A stretch of DNA of 64,000 bases, taken from the NCBI GenBank assembly GCA_025210265.1, contig JAOASD010000025.1, positions 27,132 to 91,131 on the forward strand, in the 5' to 3' direction. This stretch comes from Pelagimonas sp. GTDB lineage: Bacteria > Pseudomonadota > Alphaproteobacteria > Rhodobacterales > Rhodobacteraceae. Below the pieces are notes generated by a model. That model did not search any database, was not told where the DNA came from, and saw nothing but the letters and a program-made list of their open reading frames with translations. Both the position numbers and the translations under genes were made by a program. Of the stretch, positions 63,799 to 64,000 are shown one piece after another. How positions within the stretch are numbered: the stretch's first letter is position 1; each line of letters opens with the position of its first letter.

Positions 63799-63916
63799 GA
63801 CCTCGCCGCTGTTACCCTCGGCCCTGACAGCATATTGCGACCCGTTGAGGCTCGCGTAGTGCCATGCAGAAAACCATCGCGGGGTGTGTTTTCTGAGCTG
63901 CGGTCAGAACCGAATA

Positions 63917-63940
63917 GCCCGCCCCAATGAAAGGGCGGGC
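63917..63940. terminator. GC-rich stem-loop near the window end
   Basis: GCCCGCCC, loop CAATGAAA, GGGCGGGC, enclosed by an outer CCGAAT/ATTCGG pair (63910-63953). Only TT follows on the plus strand; terminator or structural repeat. Confidence 0.5.
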
Positions 63941-64000
63941 TTGCGTCATTCGGTTGGTCAGGCGCTGATTTCACATTAGGAAATGATGTGCAGCGAGGTC

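Larger units (their letters stand above)
62936..64000. other. Right part of the accessory region without convincing genes
   Basis: About 1,060 bases. Several open frames of 75-110 codons overlap in different frames (for example 63074-63406 plus and 63163-63393 minus), none with ribosome sites, domains or consistent codon use. The stretch holds stem-loops and the 44-bp tandem repeats listed separately. It may be the start of a noncoding control region of the element. Confidence 0.5.

Overview
The window looks like a chromosomal segment of an alphaproteobacterium of the Rhodobacteraceae (Roseobacter group). This rests on the GC-rich, densely packed genes, the ctaC-ctaB-ctaG-ctaE-surf1-thrC-M16 peptidase order, the Rhodobacteraceae-style Tad pilus locus, a perfect FnrL-type box, and a dispersed intergenic repeat I associate with this family. 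No rRNA is present, so the genus cannot be named.

Layout. 1-3.7 kb: 3' part of nudC (its start lies left of the window), an SRPBCC protein, a DUF4198 protein and an FAD-linked oxidase. 3.7-7.1 kb: divergent oxyR/katG peroxide defence. 7.1-10.8 kb: a four-gene cluster-9 metal (probably Mn) ABC importer, with two palindromic operator-like boxes upstream of its binding-protein gene. 10.9-13 kb: trmO and matB. 13-17 kb: a hybrid histidine kinase, a cysteine-free secreted protein of molybdopterin-oxidoreductase-like fold, and a divergent LuxR-type response regulator, which together may form an uncharacterised sensory relay. 17.1-19.1 kb: a HpaR-like MarR regulator, crotonobetainyl-CoA hydratase (caiD) and a hot-dog thioesterase. 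tRNA-Met(CAT) lies at 19.2 kb.

19.4-31.8 kb: a Tad/Flp pilus locus, all on the minus strand: AAA ATPase, prepilin peptidase, two TPR lipoproteins, tadC, tadB, cpaF, cpaE, OmpA lipoprotein, secretin, cpaB, then three 59-codon Flp pilin genes, two of them almost identical. The pseudopilins TadE/F/G are not here. A divergent lytic transglycosylase follows. 33-44.6 kb: an FAD oxidase, a secreted MBL-fold hydrolase, then an almost gapless run GNAT-M16-thrC-surf1 and the aa3-type cytochrome oxidase genes, including a 55-codon membrane protein gene overlapping both neighbours; tldD is divergent. 44.8-54.8 kb: dprA, topA with a histone-H1-like tail, a CoA-transferase pair, lysC, an SDR, DUF1178 and waaA. 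55-59.9 kb: an amine-oxidase-like flavoprotein, glcB (malate synthase G), a GlcG/HbpS protein and an IclR regulator, with a perfect 19-bp palindrome in front of glcB as the likely operator.

59.9-64 kb: an accessory region, visibly less GC-rich. It carries phased GTTCC repeats, a P4-type integrase broken by a single-base frameshift in an A-run, a coupled hypothetical gene, a minus-strand ORF ending in an SSB-like acidic tip, an AlpA-like excisionase/regulator, stem-loops, and a 44-bp tandem repeat whose palindromic core shows paired base changes. The right end of the element lies outside the window. The most unusual material is the integrase/repeat region, the Flp cluster and the kinase/oxidoreductase-like trio.
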